DNA of 16,782 nt from Firmicutes bacterium UBA3910 (GCA_002391465.1 DGFC01000185.1:1-16782), one strand, 5' to 3'; counted from the stretch's first letter, positions 1-7,342 are shown. Program-made: numbers and translations. The notes: generated by a model from the sequence alone, not told the origin.

Positions 1-112
1 AGCGGTGCGGGCATAAGCTGCACTCCTCGTATACTTCCAACGCCCATTCTACCCTTGCCGCCAGTTCACCCCGGCGGTAGAGTTCAAGATAGGCCGGCAG
101 CAAAACCCTCAC
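1..112 (-). CDS. PFL-activase-like radical SAM protein, N-terminal part only
   Basis: A GTG start at 110-112 overlaps the stop codon of the upstream gene (GTGA). The frame then stays open to the window edge, giving 37 codons. The visible protein reads MRVLLPAYLELYRRGELAARV and ends with a CSLCPHR motif at about residues 31-37. That Cys-x-x-Cys-Pro-x-Arg start is typical of the PflX/YgkA-type radical SAM proteins annotated as putative pyruvate-formate-lyase activating enzymes, which continue CGVNR and carry the CxxxCxxC cluster further on. The radical SAM cluster itself lies outside the window, so the assignment rests on the N-terminus alone. The 4-bp stop/start overlap implies translational coupling with the cobalamin protein, making this the third gene of the unit. 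No strong ribosome binding site is visible. Confidence 0.6.
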   Translation of the reverse strand, partial: MRVLLPAYLELYRRGELAARVEWALEVYEECSLCPHR

Positions 113-1971
113 CTACCCTGCTTTAGGGCGTATTCCGCATGGGCCAGGTTGCCCAGGGCCGTTTCAATCCTAGACTCAATTCCCAGCCGCTTACCCCCTT
201 TGTCAACTACCACAACGCCGCCCCGCTCCAGCTTGGTGGACCAGCCTCTGGCATGGCGATAAAGCTCAGCCTGGTTCCACAGGTATGGTACAGGTAAAAA
301 GCCACTCACAAAGATCTTAAAGAAGCCTTCGGCGCTGTACGGCTCAGAAATGTGGGTTTCGATGGCCTCAATTACCCGGCGGGCATCTTGCCTTAGCCTG
401 GCCGCCCTTTCCTGCACTTCCAGATTTGTACTCAAATCATCGACTATACCTTTTCGCCGCAGCTCCCGGTATTTTCTTAAAGAATAGGCAGTGATGCGAA
501 CACTTTCGTCAATCACCTCGGGCGTTGCCAGATCGCGCCCCTCGGAATAGCTCACCACATGGATCAGGGGTGGGCTCTGCTCATTGCGGGGGTCAATGTC
601 ATCCATTAGTGCTGTCACGGCAGCGAGCTGGGCTTTGGCCTTGTCTTGATCTGGGCTGAAGTAATCCAGTCCCGCCCTGGGTTGGAGCAGCACCTGAAAC
701 TTCTCGTCTTCCAGTGACTTAACCAGGCTCAACAGAGCTCGGGATTTAGCCAAGTCCTGCAGACCCCAGGTCTGCCTGGGCGTATTCAGCATGTTCTGAA
801 GCACAAAGGTGCGGATGCCCATTTTCTTAGCCAGCTTGGCTGCTAAATAAGCGGAAACGATGTATGTTACATCATCGGCCCCCCGGAAGGCAAAGTGATG
901 GGATACGTTGGCCTCCAAGGGTTTTTGCGTCTGGACGATGTAGCGGACCGTATCCACATGCTGGCGCAGGTTTTCCAAAAGGCCGTAGGGCCCCCTGCCG
1001 TCCAGTTGATTGAACCACCAAAAGGAAAGGGCATGCCAGCAAATATTGATCGTCTCCTCGTGAATAGCGGCCAAGTGGGGCACATTCTTGGTCCCCGCAT
1101 AGGTCCTAAGGAGCAGGGGTCTGGACTGGGCCCAAACCTGCTCATAATCAGCTGCGGAGTTGATGGGTACTCCCCCTCCGTTTGGCTTTTCTCCCCACTC
1201 TTCTCCGAAATTGGACTGGGTGAGCTGGGATGTGCCGATGGAGAGGATGTCCAAAAAGCCGGTATGGGCAAGCTGCTTAACCCAGGTTAAAAAGTCCTCC
1301 ACTGTGGTATAGGGTCCGGCATGGGCTCGCATTAGGGGCCGGGTAATGTCTGCCCTGGCAGCGAGCCTCTTCTCCACCGTATCCTGCTTGGTACCAAATT
1401 CGCTGTACTGCTTGATAACCGCGGGAGTACGTTCTTCCTTCAGGTACGCCTCAGAAGCGATGAGCTCTTCCCCAAAGGCCAAGCGATCCCCATCGTATTT
1501 CTGCCCACTTCTAATCTCCGCGGGAATCTTTTCCTCTGGGACTTCGAACTTTTTGAGCGTTTCGGCCGGCGTTTCGCCGCCCTCAAATGTCTTCACCAAA
1601 CCGTGGTAGGCCTGGTCAATCCTGCGGCAGGCTTCTGGCAGCCCGGCGAAATAAAAGGCGCGAAGGGGTCCCCCTTGGTGAGCAAGGAGCTTGTTGTTAA
1701 GCAGCTCATGCAAAAGGTAACCTACCATATCAACCGCCTGGTTCACGTCGAGCCTATAGCTCACGCCCAGGCGGGTGATATTCTCTGCCTTTATCCAATC
1801 TATTATCCTGCGGCGCTGGGCCTGGTATTTCACATTATCCAAGGCCTCGGCCAGCTCGGCCGAGCCGAAGACAACTTCGTAGCCGCAGTCTTTGAGCAGC
1901 TCCGCCAGGGAGTTGATACCCAGGGTGTGGGCATCAACTGCTGGCTTGAGCAAACCAACTCGTTCCATCAT
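109..1971 (-). CDS. single-chain cobalamin-binding, glutamate-mutase-E-like protein
   Basis: The protein has 620 residues. Residues 5-120 look like a B12-binding Rossmann domain. DAHTLG at 13-18 fits the DxHxxG motif whose His replaces the lower cobalt ligand. SYRLD at 71-75 and FAG at 108-110 sit where glutamate mutase S has SSLYG and VGGN. Residues from about 210 to 510 resemble, by eye, the TIM barrel of glutamate (methylaspartate) mutase subunit E: GGGVPIN at 265, then SPDQDKAKAQ and a TPEVIDESVRITAYS segment matching its TPHEAIGIPTKEANAAG region. The likely chemistry is an adenosylcobalamin radical rearrangement, but the substrate is unknown and no PLP-binding lysine motif stands out. 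In classical enzymes S and E are separate chains; here the B12 domain is fused at the N-terminus. An AAGGAG site lies 9 nt before the start. It overlaps the upstream dehydrogenase gene by 38 bp. No reactivating ATPase is visible. Family is fairly sure, function is not. Confidence 0.72.
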   Translation of the reverse strand: MMERVGLLKPAVDAHTLGINSLAELLKDCGYEVVFGSAELAEALDNVKYQAQRRRIIDWIKAENITRLGVSYRLDVNQAVDMVGYLLHELLNNKLLAHQGGPLRAFYFAGLPEACRRIDQAYHGLVKTFEGGETPAETLKKFEVPEEKIPAEIRSGQKYDGDRLAFGEELIASEAYLKEERTPAVIKQYSEFGTKQDTVEKRLAARADITRPLMRAHAGPYTTVEDFLTWVKQLAHTGFLDILSIGTSQLTQSNFGEEWGEKPNGGGVPINSAADYEQVWAQSRPLLLRTYAGTKNVPHLAAIHEETINICWHALSFWWFNQLDGRGPYGLLENLRQHVDTVRYIVQTQKPLEANVSHHFAFRGADDVTYIVSAYLAAKLAKKMGIRTFVLQNMLNTPRQTWGLQDLAKSRALLSLVKSLEDEKFQVLLQPRAGLDYFSPDQDKAKAQLAAVTALMDDIDPRNEQSPPLIHVVSYSEGRDLATPEVIDESVRITAYSLRKYRELRRKGIVDDLSTNLEVQERAARLRQDARRVIEAIETHISEPYSAEGFFKIFVSGFLPVPYLWNQAELYRHARGWSTKLERGGVVVVDKGGKRLGIESRIETALGNLAHAEYALKQGR

Positions 1972-3031
1972 TTCCCTGCGCTCCTTTCCGCCTGAACAAG
2001 ATGTGGAAATCGTACACCTTACGCCCTTCCGCTCGGAAGTCCCGCTCCATAATGCTTGAGGCCAGGTCGATGATTAACCCCGTTTCCCGCATGGGCAGGC
2101 CAAGGGCATGACCCACACCTTCTAAGGGAACCAAACCAAAGGGTACATCCTCTAGGATATAACGATGTTCGAGGCGGGAAGGGGCTTCAATCGTCCGATA
2201 GGCCTTGTTCTGCTGAATGGCATCAAAGAGCGTGCTCCCCTTCAAACCGTAGCTGCGGTTCAGCCAGTCCTTGGTAGCTTCTAACTCCCAGCCCAGCCCC
2301 TCGGCTACCTGCAGCCGTTCGCCGTCGATTTTCTCCAAAAGCCGCCCCACAGACGGGGTGATGCCGTCGTAATAGTACTTGTAGGTGCTGTGGACATTCT
2401 CGGTCCAGCCTGCGTTGAGCAGAAGCGGGGCGCAGTGCAGGATCATCCCCACATTCCCGATGGATGTTTCCACCATAGACCGGGCAGGCTTGAGATGGGC
2501 CCGCAGACAGCGGGGCATGCGGGCAATGATGCTGCGATTCTCGGCGGGATTGAAGGTGGAAAGGAGCACCTCCGTTTTGAGGGCCACCACGTTCACCGCA
2601 TCGGGGGCTGTTTTTCGGCAGGTGTAGATAATCGTTTGGGTCTCCGCAATTGTCTGCGGGTACTCTTGGTTAAACTGTTCGTACACTTCCTTGAATTCCA
2701 GGGCACCAAAGGTACGACCCGGATTGAGCACTATCAAGGTGGATCTTTTGATGTACCTGCCGATCAGTTCAGCCAATTCCCTGTGGGCGGTGGCCGGTGT
2801 TGTAATCAGAATCAAATCGGGATCGCTCACCGCTACCTCAATATCTGCCGTTACGGCATGAATGGTGCAGCTCCCTTCAATTACACCTTCACAATGGATT
2901 GTCTTTGTTTCCAGTAATTCTTTGATCGTCTCTTCTGAGCGGTTCCAGAGAGTTACGCTATGCCCCTCCATGCTTAGATGGGCGGCCGTAGCTAACCCTG
3001 AATTGCCCGCTCCCATCACAGTGATGTTCAT
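1934..3031 (-). CDS. octopine/nopaline dehydrogenase family NAD(P) oxidoreductase
   Basis: The protein has 365 residues. The N-terminus MNITVMGAGNSG carries a GxGxxG dinucleotide-binding fold (residues 7-12), followed by AAHLSMEGHSVTLWNRS. The C-terminal half has HSTYKYYYDGITPSV and a helical stretch typical of the octopine dehydrogenase domain. Members reductively couple an amino acid to a 2-oxo acid with NAD(P)H, or run the reverse, to form or break opines. Some are annotated simply as NAD/NADP octopine/nopaline dehydrogenase family. I chose the internal ATG because GAGGTGGT lies just upstream; the frame extends seven residues further with no such site. It is first in the unit: its 3' end overlaps the cobalamin-protein gene by 38 bp in another frame. 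The substrate cannot be read from the sequence, and glycerol-3-phosphate-dehydrogenase-like relatives are the main alternative. Confidence 0.8.
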   Translation of the reverse strand: MNITVMGAGNSGLATAAHLSMEGHSVTLWNRSEETIKELLETKTIHCEGVIEGSCTIHAVTADIEVAVSDPDLILITTPATAHRELAELIGRYIKRSTLIVLNPGRTFGALEFKEVYEQFNQEYPQTIAETQTIIYTCRKTAPDAVNVVALKTEVLLSTFNPAENRSIIARMPRCLRAHLKPARSMVETSIGNVGMILHCAPLLLNAGWTENVHSTYKYYYDGITPSVGRLLEKIDGERLQVAEGLGWELEATKDWLNRSYGLKGSTLFDAIQQNKAYRTIEAPSRLEHRYILEDVPFGLVPLEGVGHALGLPMRETGLIIDLASSIMERDFRAEGRKVYDFHILFRRKGAQGNDGTSWFAQASS

Positions 3032-3096
3032 AACGTACCACCTCATTTCCAAGTGTTTTTAGTCTGTACACTGCCGTTTCCAGCTCAGCTTTTGAG

Positions 3097-3127
3097 AAAA
3101 AAACCCCACCTTACAGACAAGATGGGG
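3097..3127 (-). terminator. intrinsic terminator or attenuator before the opine dehydrogenase unit
   Basis: On the minus strand CCCCATCTT (3119-3127) pairs with AAGGTGGGG (3104-3112), nine pairs with one U-G wobble and a 6-nt loop. Seven T follow directly. It lies 65 nt before the dehydrogenase start and about 190 nt after the prolyl oligopeptidase stop. It can therefore end the peptidase transcript, attenuate the downstream unit, or both. Confidence 0.85.
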
Positions 3128-3204
3128 GCAGGAAATCAACACACGTTATTAAGTTGTTCCGGTTTTAATTCGGCCTTCTGGTGATCAATTCCCCCGCATT
3201 TCTC

Positions 3205-3234
3205 TATATAAATCACTCCATATTATTCTCTCAA
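3205..3234 (-). promoter_or_regulatory. candidate sigma-A promoter upstream of the attenuator-like terminator
   Basis: Minus-strand TTGAGA (3229-3234) and TATATA (3205-3210) are separated by 18 bp. Transcription would begin near 3198 and cross the terminator at 3097-3127 before reaching the dehydrogenase gene, which would make a leader of roughly 165 nt. The match is moderate and the region is AT-rich, so a chance match is possible. Confidence 0.4.
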
Positions 3235-3320
3235 AGTTAAAAAGATCCTCCCTAAAAGGGCCATTTCTTTTGGGGTCGCTGGTAAAACATGGTATTGTTT
3301 TCCCAGCTAACCGCCGTAAA

Positions 3321-5345
3321 TTACATTGCAAACTGTCTAGAAAGGAAACTGTAAACGTCTGCGTGCTCGTCAATAATCTTGGCAGTGGGCTTACCATGCC
3401 CGTGGCCCGATTTTCTGTCCACCCGCAGCAGAATTGGTGCCGACCCCTGCTGTCCTTCCTGCAGTGCAGCTGTGAACTTGAAGGCATGGCCGGGTACTAC
3501 CCGATCATCCCCCTCCGCCGTCACAACCAACGTGGCGGGATAGCTAGCCGGCTTTACGTTATGGAGGGGAGAATAGCGGTAGAGGAAGGCAAAATGCTCA
3601 GGATTTTCTTCCGCGTTACCATATTCGGGGATCCAATAACGGCCCACCGTCCATTTGTGGTAGCGCAGCATATCCGTTACCGGCACGCCGCAGATTACTG
3701 CACCAAAGAGATCGGGCCTTTGGACCATACAGGCCGAAACCAAAAGTCCACCGTTACTCCGCCCTTCAATGGCCAGCTTCTCCGTCCTAGTGTATTTGTT
3801 TGCAATCAACCACTCCGCGGCTGCGATGAAATCGTCAAAGACGTTCTGTTTGTTGGCAAGCATTCCAGCTTGGTGCCACTCTTCTCCGTATTCACTGCCT
3901 CCCCTAAGGTTTACTTCCACGTACACTCCCCCCTGCTCCAGCCACCATATCCTCGAGGGGGCAAAGGAGGGAGTGATGGAGATGTTGAAGCCGCCGTAGC
4001 CGTACAGTAGGGTCGGGTTATCACCGTTCAGCTCCAGGCCTTTTTTGTGCACCAAATACATGGAAACCATTGTCCCATCCTTGGACGGGTAAAAGACCTG
4101 GTTCACTTGGAACTGATCCGGATCGAAGTTGTACTTCTGCTCCGCAAAGAACTCCAACTCTCCCGTAGCGAAGTCGTACCTCAAGCTCACTGTGGGATAG
4201 AGGAAGGAGGTAAAGCCCAGGAAAAACTCGGTATGGCTCTGCCTGCCTGCTATTCCAGTCACCGTACCCAATGTGGGCAGGGGTAGTTCCTTCACCAGCT
4301 TACCATTCAGATCATACAGCCGGACCCGTGAATGGGCGTTGTGCATAAAGGAGACAACAAAGTGGTTATTTATCAAACGGGCATCGGAAATGACGTCCTC
4401 CTGCTCCGGCAGGATCTCCACCCAGTTTTCCCGCTCCGGTCTGGCAATATCAATGGAGATCAAACGGCCCCTGGGTGCATTCAAGTCGGTGAAGAAGTAG
4501 AACGTAGTTCCGTCACTACCCAAAAAGTTGTAACTCGCCTCTGCGTGCTGCAGCAGTTCTATAAAGGGTCCATCGCTGTCTAAGGGTTTGTAATAAAACC
4601 CGTTGCGGGAATCGGTGCCAAGGTAGACATGGAGTACAAGATACTTTTCATCCTGGGTCAAGCGAGGATAAAAACTCAATTCCTTGGCATCGGGGCGCTC
4701 ATAGATCAAAACATCCTGTTCCTGTTCGGTGCCCAACTGATGCCAAAAAACCTGGTTGAAGTTGTTCTCATCTTCGGGCGCCACCGTGCCCGGTTTGGGA
4801 TAGCGGGTGTAGAAAAACCCTTCCTCACCCCGCCAGGCCATATTAGTAAAACGGCAGTACTTGATCACTTCCGGCAGGTGTTCACCCTTTTCCAGATCGA
4901 GGATGCGGATCTCCTGTCGGTCACTACCATGGGCCGATACGGTGTAGGCCAAATATCTGCCCTTCTCCTCCGGACTGTAGCCGCTGAGGGCGATTGTGCC
5001 GTCTTCGCTCCAAGCATTGGGATCAATAATCTCTTTTGGATCAGCCGCTACGCTTTCCTGGCGGAACAACACAGGCTGATTCTGGAGCCCGCTGTTTTTC
5101 TGGAAATAATACCAGCTGCCCACTTTGAAGGGTAATGAGCTGCGGGGATAATCCCAAAGCTCCGTTAACCGCTGTTTTATGGAAGGCCTTGCTTCTATTC
5201 CACTGAGAAACTCTTCCGTAATCTCACCCTGGCTCCGCACCCAATCCAGTACTTCCGGATCTTCCGCGTTTTCCAGCCAACGGTAGGGGTCTGCCACCAT
5301 AGTACCGTGGTAATTCTCCACCACATCCACTTTCCGTGTTCGCAT
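3321..5345 (-). CDS. prolyl oligopeptidase family serine peptidase (S9A)
   Basis: The protein has 674 residues, close to the usual length for prolyl oligopeptidase. It hydrolyses short proline-containing peptides after proline in the cytosol; no signal peptide or membrane segment is seen. The N-terminus VVENYHGTMVADPYRWLE is characteristic of the S9A family. About residues 70-400 form the beta-propeller lid with repeated blade-like segments. The catalytic alpha/beta-hydrolase domain follows, with the nucleophile in GRSNGG (Ser530), the acid in the DDRVVP motif (about 613-614) and the His in SGHGHGKP (His648). All three are present, so the enzyme should be active. The start is supported by AAGGGAGAG about 7 nt upstream. 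The gene stands between two terminators, downstream of the heat-shock gene; no clear promoter of its own was found. Confidence 0.95.
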   Translation of the reverse strand: MRTRKVDVVENYHGTMVADPYRWLENAEDPEVLDWVRSQGEITEEFLSGIEARPSIKQRLTELWDYPRSSLPFKVGSWYYFQKNSGLQNQPVLFRQESVAADPKEIIDPNAWSEDGTIALSGYSPEEKGRYLAYTVSAHGSDRQEIRILDLEKGEHLPEVIKYCRFTNMAWRGEEGFFYTRYPKPGTVAPEDENNFNQVFWHQLGTEQEQDVLIYERPDAKELSFYPRLTQDEKYLVLHVYLGTDSRNGFYYKPLDSDGPFIELLQHAEASYNFLGSDGTTFYFFTDLNAPRGRLISIDIARPERENWVEILPEQEDVISDARLINNHFVVSFMHNAHSRVRLYDLNGKLVKELPLPTLGTVTGIAGRQSHTEFFLGFTSFLYPTVSLRYDFATGELEFFAEQKYNFDPDQFQVNQVFYPSKDGTMVSMYLVHKKGLELNGDNPTLLYGYGGFNISITPSFAPSRIWWLEQGGVYVEVNLRGGSEYGEEWHQAGMLANKQNVFDDFIAAAEWLIANKYTRTEKLAIEGRSNGGLLVSACMVQRPDLFGAVICGVPVTDMLRYHKWTVGRYWIPEYGNAEENPEHFAFLYRYSPLHNVKPASYPATLVVTAEGDDRVVPGHAFKFTAALQEGQQGSAPILLRVDRKSGHGHGKPTAKIIDEHADVYSFLSRQFAM

Positions 5346-5365
5346 CTATTCTCTCCCTTTCCCTG

Positions 5366-5398
5366 CAGAAAAAACTGGCATTTTTCCCAGTTATTCTG
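5366..5398 (-). terminator. hairpin with T-tract just before the peptidase start
   Basis: On the minus strand AACTGG (5387-5392) pairs with CCAGTT (5373-5378) around an 8-nt loop, followed by TTTT. The stem can extend outward with CAGAA/TTCTG at 5394-5398 and 5366-5370. It lies about 20 nt upstream of the prolyl oligopeptidase ATG. It could be a second terminator behind the heat-shock gene or an attenuator for the peptidase. The stem is short and only half GC. Confidence 0.5.
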
Positions 5399-5426
5399 TC
5401 CCCTGTACCGAATTCCTCCTGAGCAG

Positions 5427-5454
5427 AAAAAAGGCCCGCCTTATTGGCGGGTCC
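5427..5454 (-). terminator. intrinsic terminator of the hsp20 gene
   Basis: The minus strand carries CCCGCC (5446-5451), a 5-nt loop and GGCGGG (5435-5440), followed by CC and a run of six T. It begins 14 nt after the hsp20 stop codon, the right place and orientation to end that transcript. Confidence 0.9.
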
Positions 5455-5467
5455 ACGTCAGTGAGAT

Positions 5468-5893
5468 TTACTGAATCGGTATGCGGCGTCCGTTCCCATT
5501 GCCGGTCGCTTTGGGGAACTTGACCTCCAGCACCCCGTCTCTGTAGCTTGCGGTCACATCTGCGGGGTCGATGTTCCCCACGTAGAAACTACGCTGGCTG
5601 GAGATGTGCCTCCGCTCCCGGCAGATGTAATTGGCCTGGTCCTCGGACCGGAGCTCATCTTGCCGGACACCGATGGTCAAATAACCGTTGTCCACATCCA
5701 GGGTGATGTTATCCTTGGCAACACCGGGTAAATTGGCTTGGAGAACATAACCCTGATCAGACTCCTGTACGTCTACTTCGAAGCCCTGCACGGACACCTC
5801 AGGCCAATTGGGCCAGTTGAACCAGTCCCCAAAGACCCGCGGCATCATGGAGTCCAACCTGTGCGGCCTTCTATAAGGAGCAAGTCTAAACAT
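5468..5893 (-). CDS. Hsp20 / alpha-crystallin small heat-shock protein
   Basis: The protein has 141 residues, typical for a bacterial small heat-shock protein. This ATP-independent holdase binds unfolding proteins in the cytosol and passes them to DnaK or Clp systems. A variable N-terminal arm rich in Arg, Trp and Phe (residues 1-35) precedes the alpha-crystallin domain (about 37-132). Visible hallmarks are QANLPGV, SQRSFYVGNIDP and DGVLEVKFPK. The C-terminal RRIPIQ contains the IxI-type motif (IPI) that docks into a neighbouring subunit. The frame is open 24 codons further upstream, but AGGAGGTGG lies 7 nt before the ATG chosen here, and the extension would run through the promoter. Control by CtsR is likely from the operators upstream. 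It appears to be transcribed alone. Confidence 0.95.
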   Translation of the reverse strand: MFRLAPYRRPHRLDSMMPRVFGDWFNWPNWPEVSVQGFEVDVQESDQGYVLQANLPGVAKDNITLDVDNGYLTIGVRQDELRSEDQANYICRERRHISSQRSFYVGNIDPADVTASYRDGVLEVKFPKATGNGNGRRIPIQ

Positions 5894-5936
5894 ACAACAG
5901 CCACCTCCTAGTGTTACTTTTTGTGTTTGCACCCTT

Positions 5937-5965
5937 AGATTACCATTAACGTCAGGGAACGTCAA
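5937..5965 (-). promoter_or_regulatory. sigma-A promoter of hsp20
   Basis: Minus-strand TTGACG (5960-5965) and TAATCT (5937-5942) are separated by exactly 17 bp. The predicted start near 5930 gives a leader of about 37 nt before the hsp20 ATG. The -35 element is embedded in a CtsR-like repeat, as expected for a repressible heat-shock promoter. Confidence 0.75.
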
Positions 5966-5966
5966 A
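5950..5966 (+). promoter_or_regulatory. CtsR-like operator, proximal (imperfect)
   Basis: Plus-strand CGTCAGG, GAA, CGTCAAA has the 7-3-7 direct-repeat layout of the CtsR operator (RGTCAAA NAN RGTCAAA), with the two half-sites at 5/7 and 6/7 matches. Another related heptamer, GGTCAGA, follows at once (5967-5973). It overlaps the -35 of the hsp20 promoter, so binding should block RNA polymerase. Confidence 0.6.
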
Positions 5967-6049
5967 GGTCAGAATTCGGGCTTAAACACTGTTAGCATTA
6001 GTATTTCCCAAATATCCATAAAAAAACTGTCTTTCCCTCACCTTTTCAA

Positions 6050-6066
6050 GGTCAAAGAAAGTCAAA
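6050..6066 (+). promoter_or_regulatory. CtsR operator, distal (perfect consensus)
   Basis: Plus-strand GGTCAAA, GAA, AGTCAAA matches the published CtsR consensus RGTCAAA NAN RGTCAAA at every defined position. It lies exactly 100 bp upstream of the proximal imperfect site, between the diguanylate cyclase stop and the hsp20 promoter. No convincing promoter was found next to it, so it may help looping or serve a second, weaker promoter. Confidence 0.85.
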
Positions 6067-6124
6067 CGCATTATTCCTACCTAGTCTGTCACCAAACTAA
6101 ACCACCCACGGTATGGCGAGCCCA

Positions 6125-7342
6125 CTATACATCCACCGCTGCGCCCGCTTCACGTTCTCCCGGACTTTCTAGCGTACTCTCCTGCCAAAAAGCAATCCGG
6201 TTTTTCCCTTCCCCTTTGGCAAGGTAGAGGGCCTTATCAACCGAGGAGAGGTAGTTCTTAGTCTCCTCAACAGTCTCCAAGGGCGCCACCCCAAAACTGG
6301 CCGTGATCTGTACCTGACATCCTTCCACATTGAACACGTGGTCCCCAACCTGGCTGCGCAAACGATCGGCCAGGCTGACAGCTTCACTGAGGGGTGTGTC
6401 CGGAACCAGCAGGATAAACTCCTCCCCGCCTAGGCGGACTAAAATGTCGCTGCCGCGCATCGACTTCTGCAGCAGTTTGGCCGTTTCACACAAAACCCCG
6501 TCCCCAACTGGGTGGCCGTAGGTGTCATTGACCCGCTTGAAGTCGTCAATGTCGAACATGATCAGGCAGGATTGGCGGCCGTTGCGGCCCATCCGCTTCA
6601 ATTCAGCCTGCACAACCAAATCTAAGAACCTGCGGTTAGGCAGCCCGGTTAAGGGATCTTGGTACGCCATTTTCTCCAGTATAGCCTGCTGGGATTCGAT
6701 CTGTTCCCGCTGCTGTTCTGTGAGGCGGAAGTTACGCCAGTTGATCAGGGAGAGGGAAAAGCCCAAAGAAACGGCTAAGATGCCATTACTAAGACTGACT
6801 GAAAGGGCGCTCAGGGGTAGTTCGCTTAAGTGGATCAGGCTGAAGTAATAGATCAGGCCGAAACTGAAAAAGACGACCACAGCGCGGGAAGGGCGAAGGT
6901 AATAGAAGGTGCCCACGATGGTGGAAACAAGCAGGATGGGTGTTACTGAAATAAGCATCCTTTGGTCGATCACCGCTTTTACGATGCCAAAAAGTAAAAG
7001 GGCCCCTACAACCGCATATTGAAACACAACGAGGGAACGGTCACTTGCTGGCCGTTTGCGCAATTTAGCAGCAATGACCCAACCGACTAAGGAGCCTATA
7101 CCGCCAAGGGCGTTAACCACCATGGTCTGGCGGCGCCAGTCCGCCAAGACAGGCGAAGCGGCCTCCAGTGTCAGGGCGTGGAAAGCCCCAACCCCAAACA
7201 AGGTCAGGGTCATAATGGGCGCGGTCCAATAAATCCGCTGTACATTGACCATACGCGCCTTTTCTGAAATTGCGGTATTCATCCCGATCCAAGTAGTAAG
7301 CCTACTGTGGACCAGACGAAATCTCGCCCTGATACGCCGCAC
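6125..7342 (-). CDS. membrane-anchored GGDEF diguanylate cyclase
   Basis: The protein has 405 residues and makes c-di-GMP from two GTP. About six hydrophobic helices fill residues 37-200 (for example TLTLFGVGAFHAL, LVGWVIAAKL, VVGALLLFGIVKAVI). They form an integral membrane sensor with no named domain that I recognise. A short linker helix (residues 205-228, NFRLTEQQREQIESQQ) leads to the GGDEF domain: DPLTGLPNRR, FDIDDFKRVNDTYGH, then the active-site loop GGEEF at 305-309. RGSD at 296-299, five residues before it, is an intact RxxD inhibitory site, implying product feedback. The GTG at 7340-7342 has GGAAGGG about 8 nt upstream; an ATG at 7280-7282 is an alternative start with a poorer site. 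It lies 102 nt after galE in the same direction and may share its transcript. No terminator is visible after it. Confidence 0.93.
   Translation of the reverse strand: MRRIRARFRLVHSRLTTWIGMNTAISEKARMVNVQRIYWTAPIMTLTLFGVGAFHALTLEAASPVLADWRRQTMVVNALGGIGSLVGWVIAAKLRKRPASDRSLVVFQYAVVGALLLFGIVKAVIDQRMLISVTPILLVSTIVGTFYYLRPSRAVVVFFSFGLIYYFSLIHLSELPLSALSVSLSNGILAVSLGFSLSLINWRNFRLTEQQREQIESQQAILEKMAYQDPLTGLPNRRFLDLVVQAELKRMGRNGRQSCLIMFDIDDFKRVNDTYGHPVGDGVLCETAKLLQKSMRGSDILVRLGGEEFILLVPDTPLSEAVSLADRLRSQVGDHVFNVEGCQVQITASFGVAPLETVEETKNYLSSVDKALYLAKGEGKNRIAFWQESTLESPGEREAGAAVDV

Noticed and set aside
3236..3260. CCCT/AGGG mini-hairpin followed by T's as a terminator for the peptidase gene
   Set aside because: Only a 4-bp stem with a 6-nt gap before the T-run; the hairpin at 3097-3127 is far stronger.
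3185..3320. Small open frame on the minus strand between the peptidase stop and the leader
   Set aside because: It overlaps the end of the peptidase gene, has no start codon suitably placed after the GGGAGG near 3245-3250, and its tail shows no known motif.
3270..4010. 246-codon plus-strand open frame
   Set aside because: It lies almost wholly antisense to the prolyl oligopeptidase, whose motifs are intact; its translation shows no family signature and it has no credible ribosome site.
5894..5965. 24-codon upstream extension of hsp20 starting at TTG
   Set aside because: It would begin inside the -35 element, is not homologous to small heat-shock proteins, and the internal ATG has an excellent AGGAGGTGG site.
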